Assembly: GCA_945883565.1 (NCBI GenBank)
Contig: CAMCXO010000001.1
Coordinates: forward strand, 1-64,000
Length of the DNA: 64,000 bases
Source of the DNA: Chryseobacterium gleum
GTDB lineage: Bacteria > Bacteroidota > Bacteroidia > Flavobacteriales > Schleiferiaceae
Reading direction: 5' to 3'
Shown here: in pieces, positions 28,765 through 38,386 of the stretch
Layout of the letters: the number at the start of each line of letters is the position of its first letter
Numbering within the stretch: position 1 is the stretch's first letter
Notes under the pieces: generated by a model
Databases searched by the model: none
What the model was told of the DNA's origin: nothing
The model's input: only the letters and a program-made list of their open reading frames with translations
Translations under genes and position numbers: made by a program

Positions 28765-29508
28765 TTATAGTAAAATGTTCTTTTTGCGAAGTTCGAAGTT
28801 TTTGCCGAGGTACACTTTTCTCACCTGTTCATCGGCTGCAAGCTCTTCGGCCGTACCTGATTTTAATATACTGCCTTCAAACATTAAATACGTGCGGTTG
28901 GTAATAGCCAAGGTTTCTTGAACGTTGTGGTCTGTAATGAGAATGCCTATGTTTTTATTGCGCAACCCAGCCACAATGGTTTGAATGTCTTCTACGGCTA
29001 TAGGGTCTACGCCTGCAAATGGTTCGTCTAATAAAATAAAACTGGGGTCTACCGCAAGGGCTCTCGCAATTTCGGTTCTCCTTCTTTCGCCACCACTTAA
29101 CAAATCGCCCCGATTTTTACGAATGTGTTGAAGGCTGAATTCGTTTAGAAGAGATTCGAGTTTTTCGTGTTGCTGTAATTTCGAGAGTTTGGTCATTTGC
29201 AGAACACCAAGAATATTTTCTTCAACACTCAATTTGCGAAAAACAGATGCTTCTTGTGCCAAATAACCAATGCCTTTTTGAGCTCTGCGGTACATTGGGT
29301 CTAAGGTGATGTCGTCATCGTCTAAATAAACATGTCCTTCATTGGGTTTAATAAGGCCCACTGTCATATAAAAAGAAGTGGTTTTACCGGCACCATTTGG
29401 ACCAAGCAAGCCAACTATTTCGCCTTGATTTACTTCGAATGAAACGCCTTTAACCACGCTTCTACTGCGATAACGCTTCACCAATCCTACAGCTTTTAAA
29501 GTTCTCAT
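28765..29508 (-). CDS. lptB: LPS export ABC transporter ATP-binding protein
   Basis: A 247-residue ATPase with Walker A GPNGAGKT (36-43), signature LSGGERRR (137-144) and Walker B FILLDEP (157-163). The GERRR signature and [13 protein letters not shown] are characteristic of LptB, the motor that pulls lipopolysaccharide out of the inner membrane with LptF/G. The permease genes are not in this window. It overlaps the tatC stop by four bases (ATGA), an arrangement that couples two unrelated envelope-transport functions. Confidence 0.9.
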   Translation of the reverse strand: MRTLKAVGLVKRYRSRSVVKGVSFEVNQGEIVGLLGPNGAGKTTSFYMTVGLIKPNEGHVYLDDDDITLDPMYRRAQKGIGYLAQEASVFRKLSVEENILGVLQMTKLSKLQQHEKLESLLNEFSLQHIRKNRGDLLSGGERRRTEIARALAVDPSFILLDEPFAGVDPIAVEDIQTIVAGLRNKNIGILITDHNVQETLAITNRTYLMFEGSILKSGTAEELAADEQVRKVYLGKNFELRKKNILL

Positions 29509-30332
29509 TTCGGGGCTTGCGTTAGTTGATTTCTTCGAATTTCTTGTCGTTTGGCAATACCAATACTCACTTCATATAGCAACATAACCGGAAGGGCTAC
29601 CAATATTTGACTCATAACATCGGGCGGGGTTATAATAGCCGATAGAACCAAAATTAACACAATGGCATGACGGCGGTATGTTTTCATAAAAGAAGCCGTT
29701 ACCATACCCGCCTTACTTAAAAAATAAACCAAAACGGGTAATTCAAATAGCAATCCACTACTCAAAGTTACAGATGTTACGGTGCCAATAAAAGAGCTCA
29801 CTTCAATGCGATTGGTTACCGTTGCGCTAAGTGCATAGTTGCCTAAAAACTGAACAGAAAGAGGAGTTATGAGGTAATAACCAAATAATATCCCGGCAAA
29901 AAACAACATAGAACTCACGAAAACCAAACCCCTTGAAGCCTTTCGTTCTTTAGGATAAAGTCCAGGTGCTATAAATCGCCAAATTTCCCAAATAGCATAA
30001 GGGAACGATAAAACAAGGCCACCAAAAAAGGCAATCCACAAGTGGGTGGTAAATTGACCTGCCATTTTGGTGTTTAGCAACTCAAAGGGGGGGCTTGTAA
30101 AACAAAACATTCCCTCCAGACCCAGATTTTGGGTGATTTCACAAAATGCTTTATAGGTAGGAAACTGAGGCTGCATTGGGCCAAAAAGCAACACATCAAC
30201 AAAAAAATCTTTTTCTATAAAAATATAAGTGGCTACCACCAAAATCACCACTGTGGTGCGCATTATATGCCAACGCAGAGCTTCCAAATGGTCGAGGAAG
30301 CTCATTTCGGAGGGGCTTTGTTTTTTCTTCAT
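29505..30332 (-). CDS. tatC: Sec-independent (Tat) translocase subunit TatC
   Basis: A 275-residue membrane protein with six hydrophobic segments. It has the TatC N-terminal signature [11 protein letters not shown], with the conserved glutamate-containing first cytoplasmic segment, and the LYPKERKA loop. TatC recognises twin-arginine signal peptides. I place the start at the ATG at 30332; the frame extends to a TTG at 30356 without supporting similarity. tatA/tatB are not nearby. It is the first gene of a two-gene unit with lptB. Confidence 0.92.
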   Translation of the reverse strand: MKKKQSPSEMSFLDHLEALRWHIMRTTVVILVVATYIFIEKDFFVDVLLFGPMQPQFPTYKAFCEITQNLGLEGMFCFTSPPFELLNTKMAGQFTTHLWIAFFGGLVLSFPYAIWEIWRFIAPGLYPKERKASRGLVFVSSMLFFAGILFGYYLITPLSVQFLGNYALSATVTNRIEVSSFIGTVTSVTLSSGLLFELPVLVYFLSKAGMVTASFMKTYRRHAIVLILVLSAIITPPDVMSQILVALPVMLLYEVSIGIAKRQEIRRNQLTQAPK

Positions 30333-30389
30333 TTTGCGATGCGAAAGTCTGAACAAAGCTGCAATGAAAAAAACCTAAGTCGCTTGCTA

Positions 30390-30397
30390 TATCTTTG
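30390..30397 (+). promoter_or_regulatory. -7 box upstream of recQ
   Basis: TATCTTTG is an exact TAnnTTTG match, 69 bases before the recQ ATG at 30467. No -33 element is seen at the usual distance, so the assignment is tentative. Confidence 0.4.
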
Positions 30398-30466
30398 GGG
30401 CTTTGCCTTAAATTTAGAATGTGATATCAGAGCATGCCGTGGAGAGGGTATGCCTTACAAAAAGTT

Positions 30467-32632
30467 ATGAGCGTTACAGAGCAACTTAAGAAATTTTTTG
30501 GCTTCGATAGTTTCAAAGGAAACCAGGAAGCAGCCGTTAAAAGTATATTAGATGGCTACGATACATTTGTTATTATGCCCACTGGTGGCGGTAAATCGCT
30601 TTGCTACCAGCTGCCGGCTCTTGTAAGTGAGGGCACAGCCATTGTGGTGTCGCCTTTAATTGCATTGATGAAAAATCAGGTCGATTCATTAAGGGGCTTC
30701 TCTACGGAGTATGGAATTGCCCATGTATTGAATTCATCGCTTAATAAACGTGAAATTCAACAAGTACAAACCGATTTGTTGAGTGGGGTAACCAAATTGC
30801 TTTATGTAGCCCCCGAATCACTAAACAAAGAGGAATACATAGAACTACTGCAAAAAGTAACCATTTCGTTCTATGCTATTGACGAGGCGCATTGTATTTC
30901 AGAATGGGGACACGATTTCAGGCCGGAATACCGGAATTTAAGAAGCATTATGAGCCGTATTGTAAAGAGGCCTGTAATTGCTTTAACGGCAACGGCAACC
31001 CCAAAGGTTCAAAGCGATATTCAAAAGAACCTGGGTATGGAAGATGCCAATGTGTTTAAGTCATCTTTTAATAGGGGCAATTTGTATTACGAAGTAAGGC
31101 CTAAACGCGATGTTGAAAAGGAATTAATACGCTTTATAAAACAGTTTCAAGGCAAAAGCGGTATTGTTTACTGCTTAAGCAGAAAAAAGGTTGAAGAAAT
31201 TGCCGAAACCCTTCAAGTAAATGGCATTAGTGCTTTGCCTTATCATGCTGGTCTAGACAGCCATACTCGAGCCCGACATCAAGATGCCTTTCTTATGGAA
31301 GAAGTAGATGTAATAGTGGCTACCATTGCCTTTGGTATGGGAATAGACAAACCAGATGTGCGATTTGTAATTCATCACGACATTCCTAAAAGTCTTGAAA
31401 GTTATTATCAAGAAACTGGTAGGGCCGGTCGTGATGGTGGTCAAGGTCATTGTTTAGCTTTTTATTCTTTTAAAGACATCGAGAAGCTTGAGAAATTTAT
31501 GAATAATAAGCCGGTTTCTGAACAAGAAATTGGCCGGCAACTTATTCAAGAAACCATCGGATATGTAGAAACTTCATGTTGCAGAAGGGTTTTCTTATTG
31601 CATTACTTCGGTGAGCATTTTAATGAAGAAAACTGCAACCAAATGTGTGATAATTGCAAAAATCCGGTACGGGTTTTTGATGGGGCCGCCGATTTGAATT
31701 TGGTACTTCAGTCTATTAAGCTAACCAATCAAAGGCTTAAATTTCAACACATTACTTCAATTTTACGTGGCGAAACCAATTCCATTATTAAGTCTAACCG
31801 AGCCAATGAATTACCGGTATTCGGTAAAGGGGTTTCCAAAAGTGAGCTTTATTGGAACAGTGTATTGCGACAAGCCATTGTAAGAGGATATCTCACCAAA
31901 GACATTGAGAGCTATGGTGTTTTGAAGTTCAACGAGCAAACAGAGCGTTACTTAAATGCGCCAACGCCTTTTATGATTCGTGAAGATCACGATTTTAGTA
32001 AAGACATGTTGGATGCCCCGGTTGCAGCAGGTGCTGCTGTTTTAGATGAAGTATTGTACAAACTGCTTCGCGATTTGAGAAAAAGCGTAGCGAAAAAAAT
32101 GGAAGTTCCGCCTTATGCCGTTTTTCAAGATCCATCTCTTCAAGAAATGGCTTTGCACTATCCGGTAAATATGGAGGAACTGAAACACATAAGTGGAGTA
32201 GGTGAGAGTAAGGCTAAAAAGTTCGGGCAGGCATTTATCGATCTAATTGCCAAGCACATAAAAGAAAACAATATTGAAAAGGATGAATCCTTTTATGTGA
32301 AATCGGTCATCAATAAATCGGGTAATAAAGTTGCCATTATTCAAAATACAGACCGCAAAATACCGCTTACCGATATTGCTTCTAATAAAAATATGAGCTT
32401 GGAGGAGCTTATAACCGAAATAGAACATATTGTAAACGCTGGGACCAAAATCAACATCGACTATTATTTAAACAGTGTGTTAGATGAAGATCAGATTGAA
32501 GAGGTTTACGAATACTTTATGGAAGCCGAATCAGACGATTTAAAAGCCGCACATGCCGAATTTGAAGGGGAATATGACGAATTGGAGTTGCGTCTGATAC
32601 GGATTAAATTTATGAGCGAAGTGGCGAATTAA
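30467..32632 (+). CDS. recQ: ATP-dependent DNA helicase RecQ
   Basis: A 721-residue superfamily 2 3'-5' helicase: Walker A TGGGKS (39-44), DEAH box (139-142), motif VI QETGRAGRDG, and zinc-binding cysteines (SCCRR..CNQMCDNCKNP). A winged-helix RQC region follows, then an HRDC domain (LLRDLRKSVAKKMEVPPYAVF) and about 120 further residues with a helix-turn-helix-like acidic tail. It is longer than E. coli RecQ (609), as is usual in Bacteroidota. The start at 30467 gives MSVTEQLKKFFG, where the family begins; the upstream ATG at 30434 is less likely. Confidence 0.95.
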   Translation: MSVTEQLKKFFGFDSFKGNQEAAVKSILDGYDTFVIMPTGGGKSLCYQLPALVSEGTAIVVSPLIALMKNQVDSLRGFSTEYGIAHVLNSSLNKREIQQVQTDLLSGVTKLLYVAPESLNKEEYIELLQKVTISFYAIDEAHCISEWGHDFRPEYRNLRSIMSRIVKRPVIALTATATPKVQSDIQKNLGMEDANVFKSSFNRGNLYYEVRPKRDVEKELIRFIKQFQGKSGIVYCLSRKKVEEIAETLQVNGISALPYHAGLDSHTRARHQDAFLMEEVDVIVATIAFGMGIDKPDVRFVIHHDIPKSLESYYQETGRAGRDGGQGHCLAFYSFKDIEKLEKFMNNKPVSEQEIGRQLIQETIGYVETSCCRRVFLLHYFGEHFNEENCNQMCDNCKNPVRVFDGAADLNLVLQSIKLTNQRLKFQHITSILRGETNSIIKSNRANELPVFGKGVSKSELYWNSVLRQAIVRGYLTKDIESYGVLKFNEQTERYLNAPTPFMIREDHDFSKDMLDAPVAAGAAVLDEVLYKLLRDLRKSVAKKMEVPPYAVFQDPSLQEMALHYPVNMEELKHISGVGESKAKKFGQAFIDLIAKHIKENNIEKDESFYVKSVINKSGNKVAIIQNTDRKIPLTDIASNKNMSLEELITEIEHIVNAGTKINIDYYLNSVLDEDQIEEVYEYFMEAESDDLKAAHAEFEGEYDELELRLIRIKFMSEVAN

Positions 32633-32633
32633 A

Positions 32634-32786
32634 CTAGTTTTTTAACCACAACGACTTACCTAAAGTACGGGTATCGCTTACTTCCAAAGCCCTCGAATAG
32701 TTCAGAATGTTTTGAATGGTTGATGATTTAGGCTTTTGGGGTTGCGCCTCTAAAGTGGCGTCTTTTAAAGTGTAGATTTCAGTCAT
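32634..32786 (-). CDS. Small 50-residue protein of unknown function
   Basis: A minus-strand ORF of 51 codons, below usual length cut-offs. The protein begins MTEIYTLKDATLEAQPQKPK and continues with STIQNILNYSRALEV, ending SLWLKN. The central TIQNILNYSRAL stretch resembles a short motif I associate with small hypothetical proteins of Bacteroidota, from memory and unverified. Its stop is one base from the recQ stop on the other strand. The sequence is hydrophilic with no membrane segment or cysteines. No promoter closer than a one-mismatch box is seen upstream. An antisense or chance ORF cannot be excluded. Confidence 0.6.
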   Translation of the reverse strand: MTEIYTLKDATLEAQPQKPKSSTIQNILNYSRALEVSDTRTLGKSLWLKN

Positions 32787-32917
32787 AGGCTATGTTTGAT
32801 ATTCTAACGTAACTTATTACTTTTGTTGTATTACACATAAACAATTTTACTAAATTCTTTTCGCCATTCACTTCTTGTTTACTGTAAGAGATGTATTCTA
32901 TCGTTTAGCCATTGCTG

Positions 32918-33847
32918 TCAAACATAATCGGTAGAAATAATTTGCTCTATACCTTTAGAATAAGGTGTTGCATTAAAGTTAAATGCGCTCTCAAACTTCT
33001 CACTTTTGAAAATATAAGGCCTATCGTACTGGTAAAGCATTTCAACGGTTTCTTTCATAATAGGCATAAAAAGTCCTAAAAACTTTAGCATGGCAGGCTT
33101 TAGCACCCGAAAAGATGCTTTAGCTTGGAGTTTTTCTGCAATGGATTCAATCCACTCTTTACCGTTAGGGGGATTTGAAGCAGTTGGGAGATGCCACACT
33201 TGATTGTATGCCTCTGCGCTATTGCCCAAAAGTGCAGTGGCTTTGCCGGCATCAGGGGTATAGGTAAATGAATGTTTGAAGTTTTCGGAAGCCAGCCACA
33301 TAGCTTTCTTTTTCAAGCTTAACGGTTTAAATACCATTTCAGTTAACACGCTATTTCCCGCTATACTTGGGCCATAAAAATCAGCCGACCTGGCTATTAA
33401 AGCTTCTATACGACCTTTTGACGCGCTTTCTAAAATCATATTGGCCACCTTGGCCCGTACCTGGCCTTTTTTACTAGAGGGATTAATGGTGCTTTGTTCT
33501 GTCATGTGGTCTAAACACTTAACATCGTACATATAAACATTATCGAAAAACACCAGCTTACTACCATGTGTTTCGCAAGCGCGTATGAGATTTTCGATAA
33601 ACAAAGGCCAACTCTGTTGCCAAATTTTAACACTGTATGGAAATCCCACCGTTGCATAAACAACTTTAGAACCTGCTATGGCCTGGTTTAAGCTTTTGAA
33701 ATTTAAGACATCAGCCTTAAACAATAGGTCGTTTTCGTTTATCTTTTTGGGGTTTCGGGCCACCAGACGAATTTGGTCGGTATGATTTTTAAGGGCTTTG
33801 GCAAGTTCGATGCCAATAACACCTCCAGAGCCAACAATGGTTTGCAT
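32918..33847 (-). CDS. NAD(P)-dependent epimerase/dehydratase-like protein
   Basis: A 309-residue Rossmann-fold protein. The glycine-rich dinucleotide loop is near the N-terminus (GSGGVIG, 6-12), with basic residues following the second strand (LVARNPKK) that could favour NADP. The SDR-type YxxxK catalytic pair is not clearly recognisable, so it belongs among atypical extended SDRs acting as nucleotide-sugar or quinone-like reductases, or as a regulatory homologue. It stands alone downstream of a TonB receptor and is separated from it by a terminator. Confidence 0.8.
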   Translation of the reverse strand: MQTIVGSGGVIGIELAKALKNHTDQIRLVARNPKKINENDLLFKADVLNFKSLNQAIAGSKVVYATVGFPYSVKIWQQSWPLFIENLIRACETHGSKLVFFDNVYMYDVKCLDHMTEQSTINPSSKKGQVRAKVANMILESASKGRIEALIARSADFYGPSIAGNSVLTEMVFKPLSLKKKAMWLASENFKHSFTYTPDAGKATALLGNSAEAYNQVWHLPTASNPPNGKEWIESIAEKLQAKASFRVLKPAMLKFLGLFMPIMKETVEMLYQYDRPYIFKSEKFESAFNFNATPYSKGIEQIISTDYV

Positions 33848-33875
33848 TTTGTGGGTTTTTAAAAGGTTATAAGTT

Positions 33876-33905
33876 AAAGGACCGATTCGCGAAAATCGGT
33901 CCTTT
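33876..33905 (-). terminator. Rho-independent terminator after the TonB receptor gene
   Basis: AAAGGACCGATT (33876-33887) pairs perfectly with AATCGGTCCTTT (33894-33905) around the loop CGCGAA. It lies 11 bases beyond the receptor stop in its direction of transcription. The T-run is short, so termination may be partial. Confidence 0.7.
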
Positions 33906-33916
33906 ATTATTGGTGT

Positions 33917-36322
33917 TTAAAAGTTAACTCGATAAAGAATATCGGGGAAGAATCCAATTTGATACACATCGTTTATTTGATCCGTTACCGGATTATAGCG
34001 GCGTGTGAAGATGTTTTTTCTATTGGTTACATTCTGTAAATCAACAAAGAATTGTTGCGAAAACTTGCTTTTTTTGGAGTTTAAGCGAAATCCAATCTTC
34101 ACATCCATTCTGAAGTATCCCTCCAAACGCTCACTAAAGGCCAAGGTTTCCTGCAAAACTTCGCGCCCTCCGTTGTTGCGGGTAGCTTCTAAATCAATTG
34201 GCGTAAAAGGCCTGCCTCCCGATGTGGTTAAACGGGCATCAAGGGTAATGATTTTTCTATCGTCAATTTTAAATTCTTTCCCCCCTAAAACATTCAAAAC
34301 ATATTGGGTATTGAAAGCAGTTTGCCTATCAACACCATCACTGCCTTCGTAACGACTATCGAACAAAGAAGTGGTAGCCAATAGATAGTAGTTGTTGCTA
34401 AAGAATTTTTCGAGGGTTATTTCCAGACCTAAATTGTTACCAATTCCGGTGTTTACAAGCCCTCCACGCTCGTTGAACACAAAATTGCTTCCTTCGTTTA
34501 ACACAGAGTATGAACTTGGTACAGCCTCTACAGGGGCATCGAAAATGTACTGATAATAGGCTTCCGTTTTTAGACGCCAAGAAGGAGCAAATTTCCAATC
34601 ATGTCCCAACACAAAGTGATGGCTTTTTATGAAGTCAAGGTCTTTATTGGTTTCTTCAAATATACCCGCCGATGTTTCTTGTTTTAAGGCAATTACCGGA
34701 AATGGCGCAGATTGACCATGCAAACCGTAAGCTAAACTCAAGCGTCTTTTAGGTGTGTATTGCCAGCTTAATGCTGACCTTGGTCCAACCATTTGAGAGT
34801 TGCTGAATTCAAAGTATTGAGCATGAAGTCCGAAATTCCAGCTAAGTGCGTCTGTAAACTTATAGTCACCCTGAGCGTAAATCTGAACTAGAGGTGAATA
34901 TGTGTCAACATCTCTAGACTGCAGGAAGTAGTCAGGAATTCCATCGTCGTTTAAGTCGGGAATGCTTGACCTGCGGTCGCGGTCTAGAACCGAACTGCTT
35001 AAGTGATACACTTCTAGCATGCCACCAGCTCTAAGGTTAAAACGTGAAGAGTATTTTTTGTTGTATTGGCTGTTTAAGGTATATCTTCTTTCGCGGTCTT
35101 CAACGGCAACTGCTTGGTATTTACTTCCAAAATTTGGTCTAAGGCTATCGTTAATATAATTGTCTTGATCAAAAATCAATTCCATTAAAGTGGCACCAAG
35201 TGTGGTTTTTAAATAGGCCTGATTGCTTAAGCGATAGGTGTGACTTAGGCCAACAGTACCAATTCTGTTTTTAACATATGAGTCAACCGTTGGGTCGGCA
35301 AATAAATCGTTTTCGTCTATTTCATCACCTAAAAAATCGATATTGCTTATGCCACCTAAGCCAAAAAGTTCGAAACGCCCTAATTTACTTTCGCCGAAAT
35401 TCAATTTAAAGCTAAGGTCTTGGTAGTAAGGAATGGCCGAAGTTCCGGTGGCCGCTAAACTGGCTATTCCATACCGATATGAAATTAAATAAGATGATTG
35501 TTTTTTCCGGTTTAAAGGGCCTTCGGCCATAAACTCTAAACCACTAAACGCAGCCATTTGGGCAGTAAATTCATGGGTTTCTGTATTGCCATTTCTAAAC
35601 TTCACATCAAAAACAGCTGCATTGGCGTTCCCATATTCGGCAGGGAAAGCTCCAGTTAAAAAGTCACTGGTTTTCAATAAATTGGTGTTTAACGCGCTTA
35701 CAGGCCCACCAGTAGTTCCTAGGGTAGAGAAGTGGTTTGTGGTAGGTACAGGAAGGCCTTCAACGCGCCAGAGCAACCCAATAGGAGAGTTTCCCCTTAC
35801 TACAATATCGTTTCTAGAATCATTGGCGGCATTAACGCCCGCGAAGTTTGCGGCCAAGCGCGCTACATCGTTTCGGCCACCTGAATATCTTGTTACTTCT
35901 TCAAGACTAAAGGTTCGGGCGCTAACTTTAGCCATTTCGTTAATAGGTCTGTCTTTGTTGTTTTCGGCAGTAACCACTATTTCTTTTAGCATTTCTACTG
36001 ACTCCACCAATGAAATATCGAGTACAACTTCTTTGCCGGCAGTTACCATAACATTGGATAAGGTTTGGCTTTTGTAGCCCATGTATTTAACTTCAAGAGT
36101 GTGCCGGCCAGGTGGAACATTTTCTATTGTGATACGGCCATTGGCATCGCTTACGGCACCAAGAATTGGACTTAAATCGCTTACCACAACACTTACACCA
36201 GGAAGTGGAAAGTCAGAATCAGAATCTTTCACTATTCCACGAATAGTTTGGTTTTGAGCTACTAAAACATGGCTTAGAACACTTAATCCCAAAATAGCCA
36301 AATACTTTAATTTTCGTAACAT
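33917..36322 (-). CDS. TonB-dependent receptor
   Basis: An 801-residue outer-membrane receptor: signal peptide (MLRKLKYLAILGLSVLSHVL..), a carboxypeptidase-D regulatory-like domain (about 28-108, DANGRITIENVPPGRHTLEVKY-like pattern), plug (about 125-240) and a C-terminal barrel ending LYRVNF. The start is placed at 36322 by the signal peptide; a longer frame to 36382 has no export signal. No SusD or hydrolase accompanies it. It is divergent from a LytS-type kinase/ABC/ZIP unit (gap 36323-36565), which makes a metal or metallophore substrate a reasonable guess, nothing more. Confidence 0.9.
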   Translation of the reverse strand: MLRKLKYLAILGLSVLSHVLVAQNQTIRGIVKDSDSDFPLPGVSVVVSDLSPILGAVSDANGRITIENVPPGRHTLEVKYMGYKSQTLSNVMVTAGKEVVLDISLVESVEMLKEIVVTAENNKDRPINEMAKVSARTFSLEEVTRYSGGRNDVARLAANFAGVNAANDSRNDIVVRGNSPIGLLWRVEGLPVPTTNHFSTLGTTGGPVSALNTNLLKTSDFLTGAFPAEYGNANAAVFDVKFRNGNTETHEFTAQMAAFSGLEFMAEGPLNRKKQSSYLISYRYGIASLAATGTSAIPYYQDLSFKLNFGESKLGRFELFGLGGISNIDFLGDEIDENDLFADPTVDSYVKNRIGTVGLSHTYRLSNQAYLKTTLGATLMELIFDQDNYINDSLRPNFGSKYQAVAVEDRERRYTLNSQYNKKYSSRFNLRAGGMLEVYHLSSSVLDRDRRSSIPDLNDDGIPDYFLQSRDVDTYSPLVQIYAQGDYKFTDALSWNFGLHAQYFEFSNSQMVGPRSALSWQYTPKRRLSLAYGLHGQSAPFPVIALKQETSAGIFEETNKDLDFIKSHHFVLGHDWKFAPSWRLKTEAYYQYIFDAPVEAVPSSYSVLNEGSNFVFNERGGLVNTGIGNNLGLEITLEKFFSNNYYLLATTSLFDSRYEGSDGVDRQTAFNTQYVLNVLGGKEFKIDDRKIITLDARLTTSGGRPFTPIDLEATRNNGGREVLQETLAFSERLEGYFRMDVKIGFRLNSKKSKFSQQFFVDLQNVTNRKNIFTRRYNPVTDQINDVYQIGFFPDILYRVNF

Positions 36323-36530
36323 GGGTTTTGTTAATTGGTTGTTGAGACAGCGAAAGTGCTTAAGAAAATGTTGGTTTATCAAGCGGTTTATATTCGAAAA
36401 GGCATTTCAGGTGTTTCAGTCAACATAAAATGGATGCGAAACGTAAAATCCTTTTGCTTTGTATAAATGCCGGTTTAACACTCGAATTTTGGCATTCAAC
36501 CTCACATAATAACGTTTCACCCATAAGTAC

Positions 36531-36561
36531 TTTGCGAGCTGCGAGAGTTGATATAGCTTTG
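36531..36561 (+). promoter_or_regulatory. Promoter of the kinase-regulator-ABC-ZIP unit
   Basis: TTTG (36531-36534), 19 bases, TAGCTTTG (36554-36561). Both elements match the consensus exactly. The box ends four bases before the ATG at 36566, so the mRNA should be leaderless or nearly so. The remaining 200 bases of the divergent gap show no gene. Confidence 0.75.
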
Positions 36562-36565
36562 GACT

Positions 36566-37606
36566 ATGCTTCCTAAGTTTCACATTTTAAAAGAGCCATA
36601 TCCTCGAATTATCGGCGTTCCTTTGGTGGGTATATTGCTTACTTTTGTTTTAGGGAAAGATCCTTATTCCTTTTCAGAGTTTTTCAAGTCTATTTCTATA
36701 GTTGGTATTATGTGGAATGCCGACTTTTATTTACTGCAATTTTATAGAAAAAGGTACCCAAAGTTAAATCAAACCCCAAAAAGATTATTTCGATCTGGAA
36801 TGGGTTTGTTGGCCGCCAATACAGTTTTAGATTTTTTATTGTGTCAATGGTTTGATTTATTGGGGATTGGGGACCAAATACCTATGCGGGATTATTATCC
36901 GGATAAATTAATTATAAATTTTACGGTTACTGTCATTATTGCCATGACATATGAATCGGGGTATTTTTTTAGCGGCTGGAAGGCACAACTTATGCTTAAC
37001 GAGCAAATTCAATCTAGGCAACTACAATCTGAACTTAGTGCTTTAAAGAATCAAATTTCACCACATTTTTTATTTAACAGTTTAAACACCTTGATAACTT
37101 TAATTCAGGAAAGCCCAGAAAAAGCTACAGCATTTACCGAAAAACTTTCTGATGTTTATCGATATATTTTACAGTTTAAAGAAAGTGAATTGGTTGATTT
37201 AAATACAGAACTAGCTTTCGCAGAAGCCTATGGATTTTTAATGAAAATGCGCTTTGAAGAAGGCTTAGAGCTTGATATTCAAATCCCACAAAATGAACGA
37301 CATAAAGGGATAGCACCTTTAAGTTTACAATTGCTCATCGAGAATGCCATTAAACACAATGTGGTTTCAAAATCAAAGCCATTAAAATTAGAGGTTTACA
37401 CGGAAAATGGGATATCTTTAATTGTCAAGAACAATCTGCAACCTAAGCGAAGTTCTGCCGCTTCTACGGGCACTGGCCTTAAAAACATTAAAAGTAGATA
37501 CGCACTTTTAAGTCAACATGAAGTGGATATCATCGAAACGCCTCTACACTTTATGGTTGCTTTGCCGTTGTTGCCTATAAAATCGATGCATCAAACTATT
37601 TTGTAA
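36566..37606 (+). CDS. LytS-type sensor histidine kinase
   Basis: A 346-residue kinase with three to four membrane segments in the first 135 residues. The HisKA-like phosphoacceptor motif of the LytS family follows (QISPHFLFNSLNTL, H167), and then a GHKL ATPase (LLIENAIKHNV, GTGLKNIKSRY). It lacks a large extracellular sensor domain, so the stimulus is sensed at or within the membrane. Its stop codon directly abuts the start of the LytTR regulator gene, the standard partner arrangement. The first gene of a four-gene unit reaching to the ZIP transporter. Confidence 0.92.
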   Translation: MLPKFHILKEPYPRIIGVPLVGILLTFVLGKDPYSFSEFFKSISIVGIMWNADFYLLQFYRKRYPKLNQTPKRLFRSGMGLLAANTVLDFLLCQWFDLLGIGDQIPMRDYYPDKLIINFTVTVIIAMTYESGYFFSGWKAQLMLNEQIQSRQLQSELSALKNQISPHFLFNSLNTLITLIQESPEKATAFTEKLSDVYRYILQFKESELVDLNTELAFAEAYGFLMKMRFEEGLELDIQIPQNERHKGIAPLSLQLLIENAIKHNVVSKSKPLKLEVYTENGISLIVKNNLQPKRSSAASTGTGLKNIKSRYALLSQHEVDIIETPLHFMVALPLLPIKSMHQTIL

Positions 37607-38386
37607 ATGATTAGAGTACTAATTATTGAAGATGAAGCTCCAGCTTACCGCAGGCTAAGTCAATTGCTAGAGTCTCATCATTTGCAATTTGAGGTAGTAG
37701 AAGTATTGGATTCGATTTCTGAAGCTTTAAAATGGTTTAGAAATCATAATACTCCCGATTTGATTTTTAGCGATATTCAATTGAGTGATGGATTGAGTTT
37801 TGAAATTTATGAAGCCTTTCAACCTCAATGTCCCATAATATTCACGACAGCATACGATGAATATGCTTTGGAAGCTTTTAAAACATTTGGCATAGATTAT
37901 TTACTTAAACCCATTCAAATTGTTGATCTGGAGCGTGCCATCCAAAAATTCGAAATTATTAAGGGTAATAAAGCGACTAATAATTTTGGAATAGAGCTGG
38001 AAAAATTACTTCAAAAGTTTAATACCAAACAAATAGAGTATAAAGAGCGATTTTTAATAAAGTCAGGCAGTAAATGGCAACCTATTTTTGTTGATGAAAT
38101 TGCTTTTTTTTGTTATCGGGAAGGATTTAGTGAATTGTTTACCAATCAAGGGAAGCACTTTTTGTGCGATGAAAGTTTAGATGTATTAGAAGCCCAATTA
38201 AATCCTAATCAATTTTTTAGAGCAAACCGTCAGCTTTTGGTACATATTAATTCAATTAAACAAGTGCAACAGCATTTGAAAGGCCGGTTATGTCTTGAAT
38301 TGTCGCCTAAATGTCCAGTAGAAAGTTTGATAAGTAGAGATCGTGCCAGAGCGCTAAAAGATTGGTTGAGAGGAACAACGGCCTAA
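37607..38386 (+). CDS. LytTR-family response regulator
   Basis: A 259-residue regulator with a receiver domain (acidic pocket E8, D9, phosphoacceptor D56 in IFSDIQLS, lysine of LLKPIQ) and a C-terminal LytTR DNA-binding domain (about 145-255, FLIKSGSKWQPIF.., FFRANRQLLVHI). It is the partner of the kinase whose stop codon it adjoins. LytTR proteins bind pairs of direct repeats spaced about one helical turn; a search around 36323-36565 would be sensible. The stop TAA overlaps the next ATG by one base (TAATG). Confidence 0.93.
   Translation: MIRVLIIEDEAPAYRRLSQLLESHHLQFEVVEVLDSISEALKWFRNHNTPDLIFSDIQLSDGLSFEIYEAFQPQCPIIFTTAYDEYALEAFKTFGIDYLLKPIQIVDLERAIQKFEIIKGNKATNNFGIELEKLLQKFNTKQIEYKERFLIKSGSKWQPIFVDEIAFFCYREGFSELFTNQGKHFLCDESLDVLEAQLNPNQFFRANRQLLVHINSIKQVQQHLKGRLCLELSPKCPVESLISRDRARALKDWLRGTTA

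Noticed and set aside
35586-36077. 163-codon ORF opposite the TonB receptor gene
   Set aside because: It mirrors the receptor's N-terminal region and has no signal or motif. A long antisense open frame is expected from the codon bias of the real gene.
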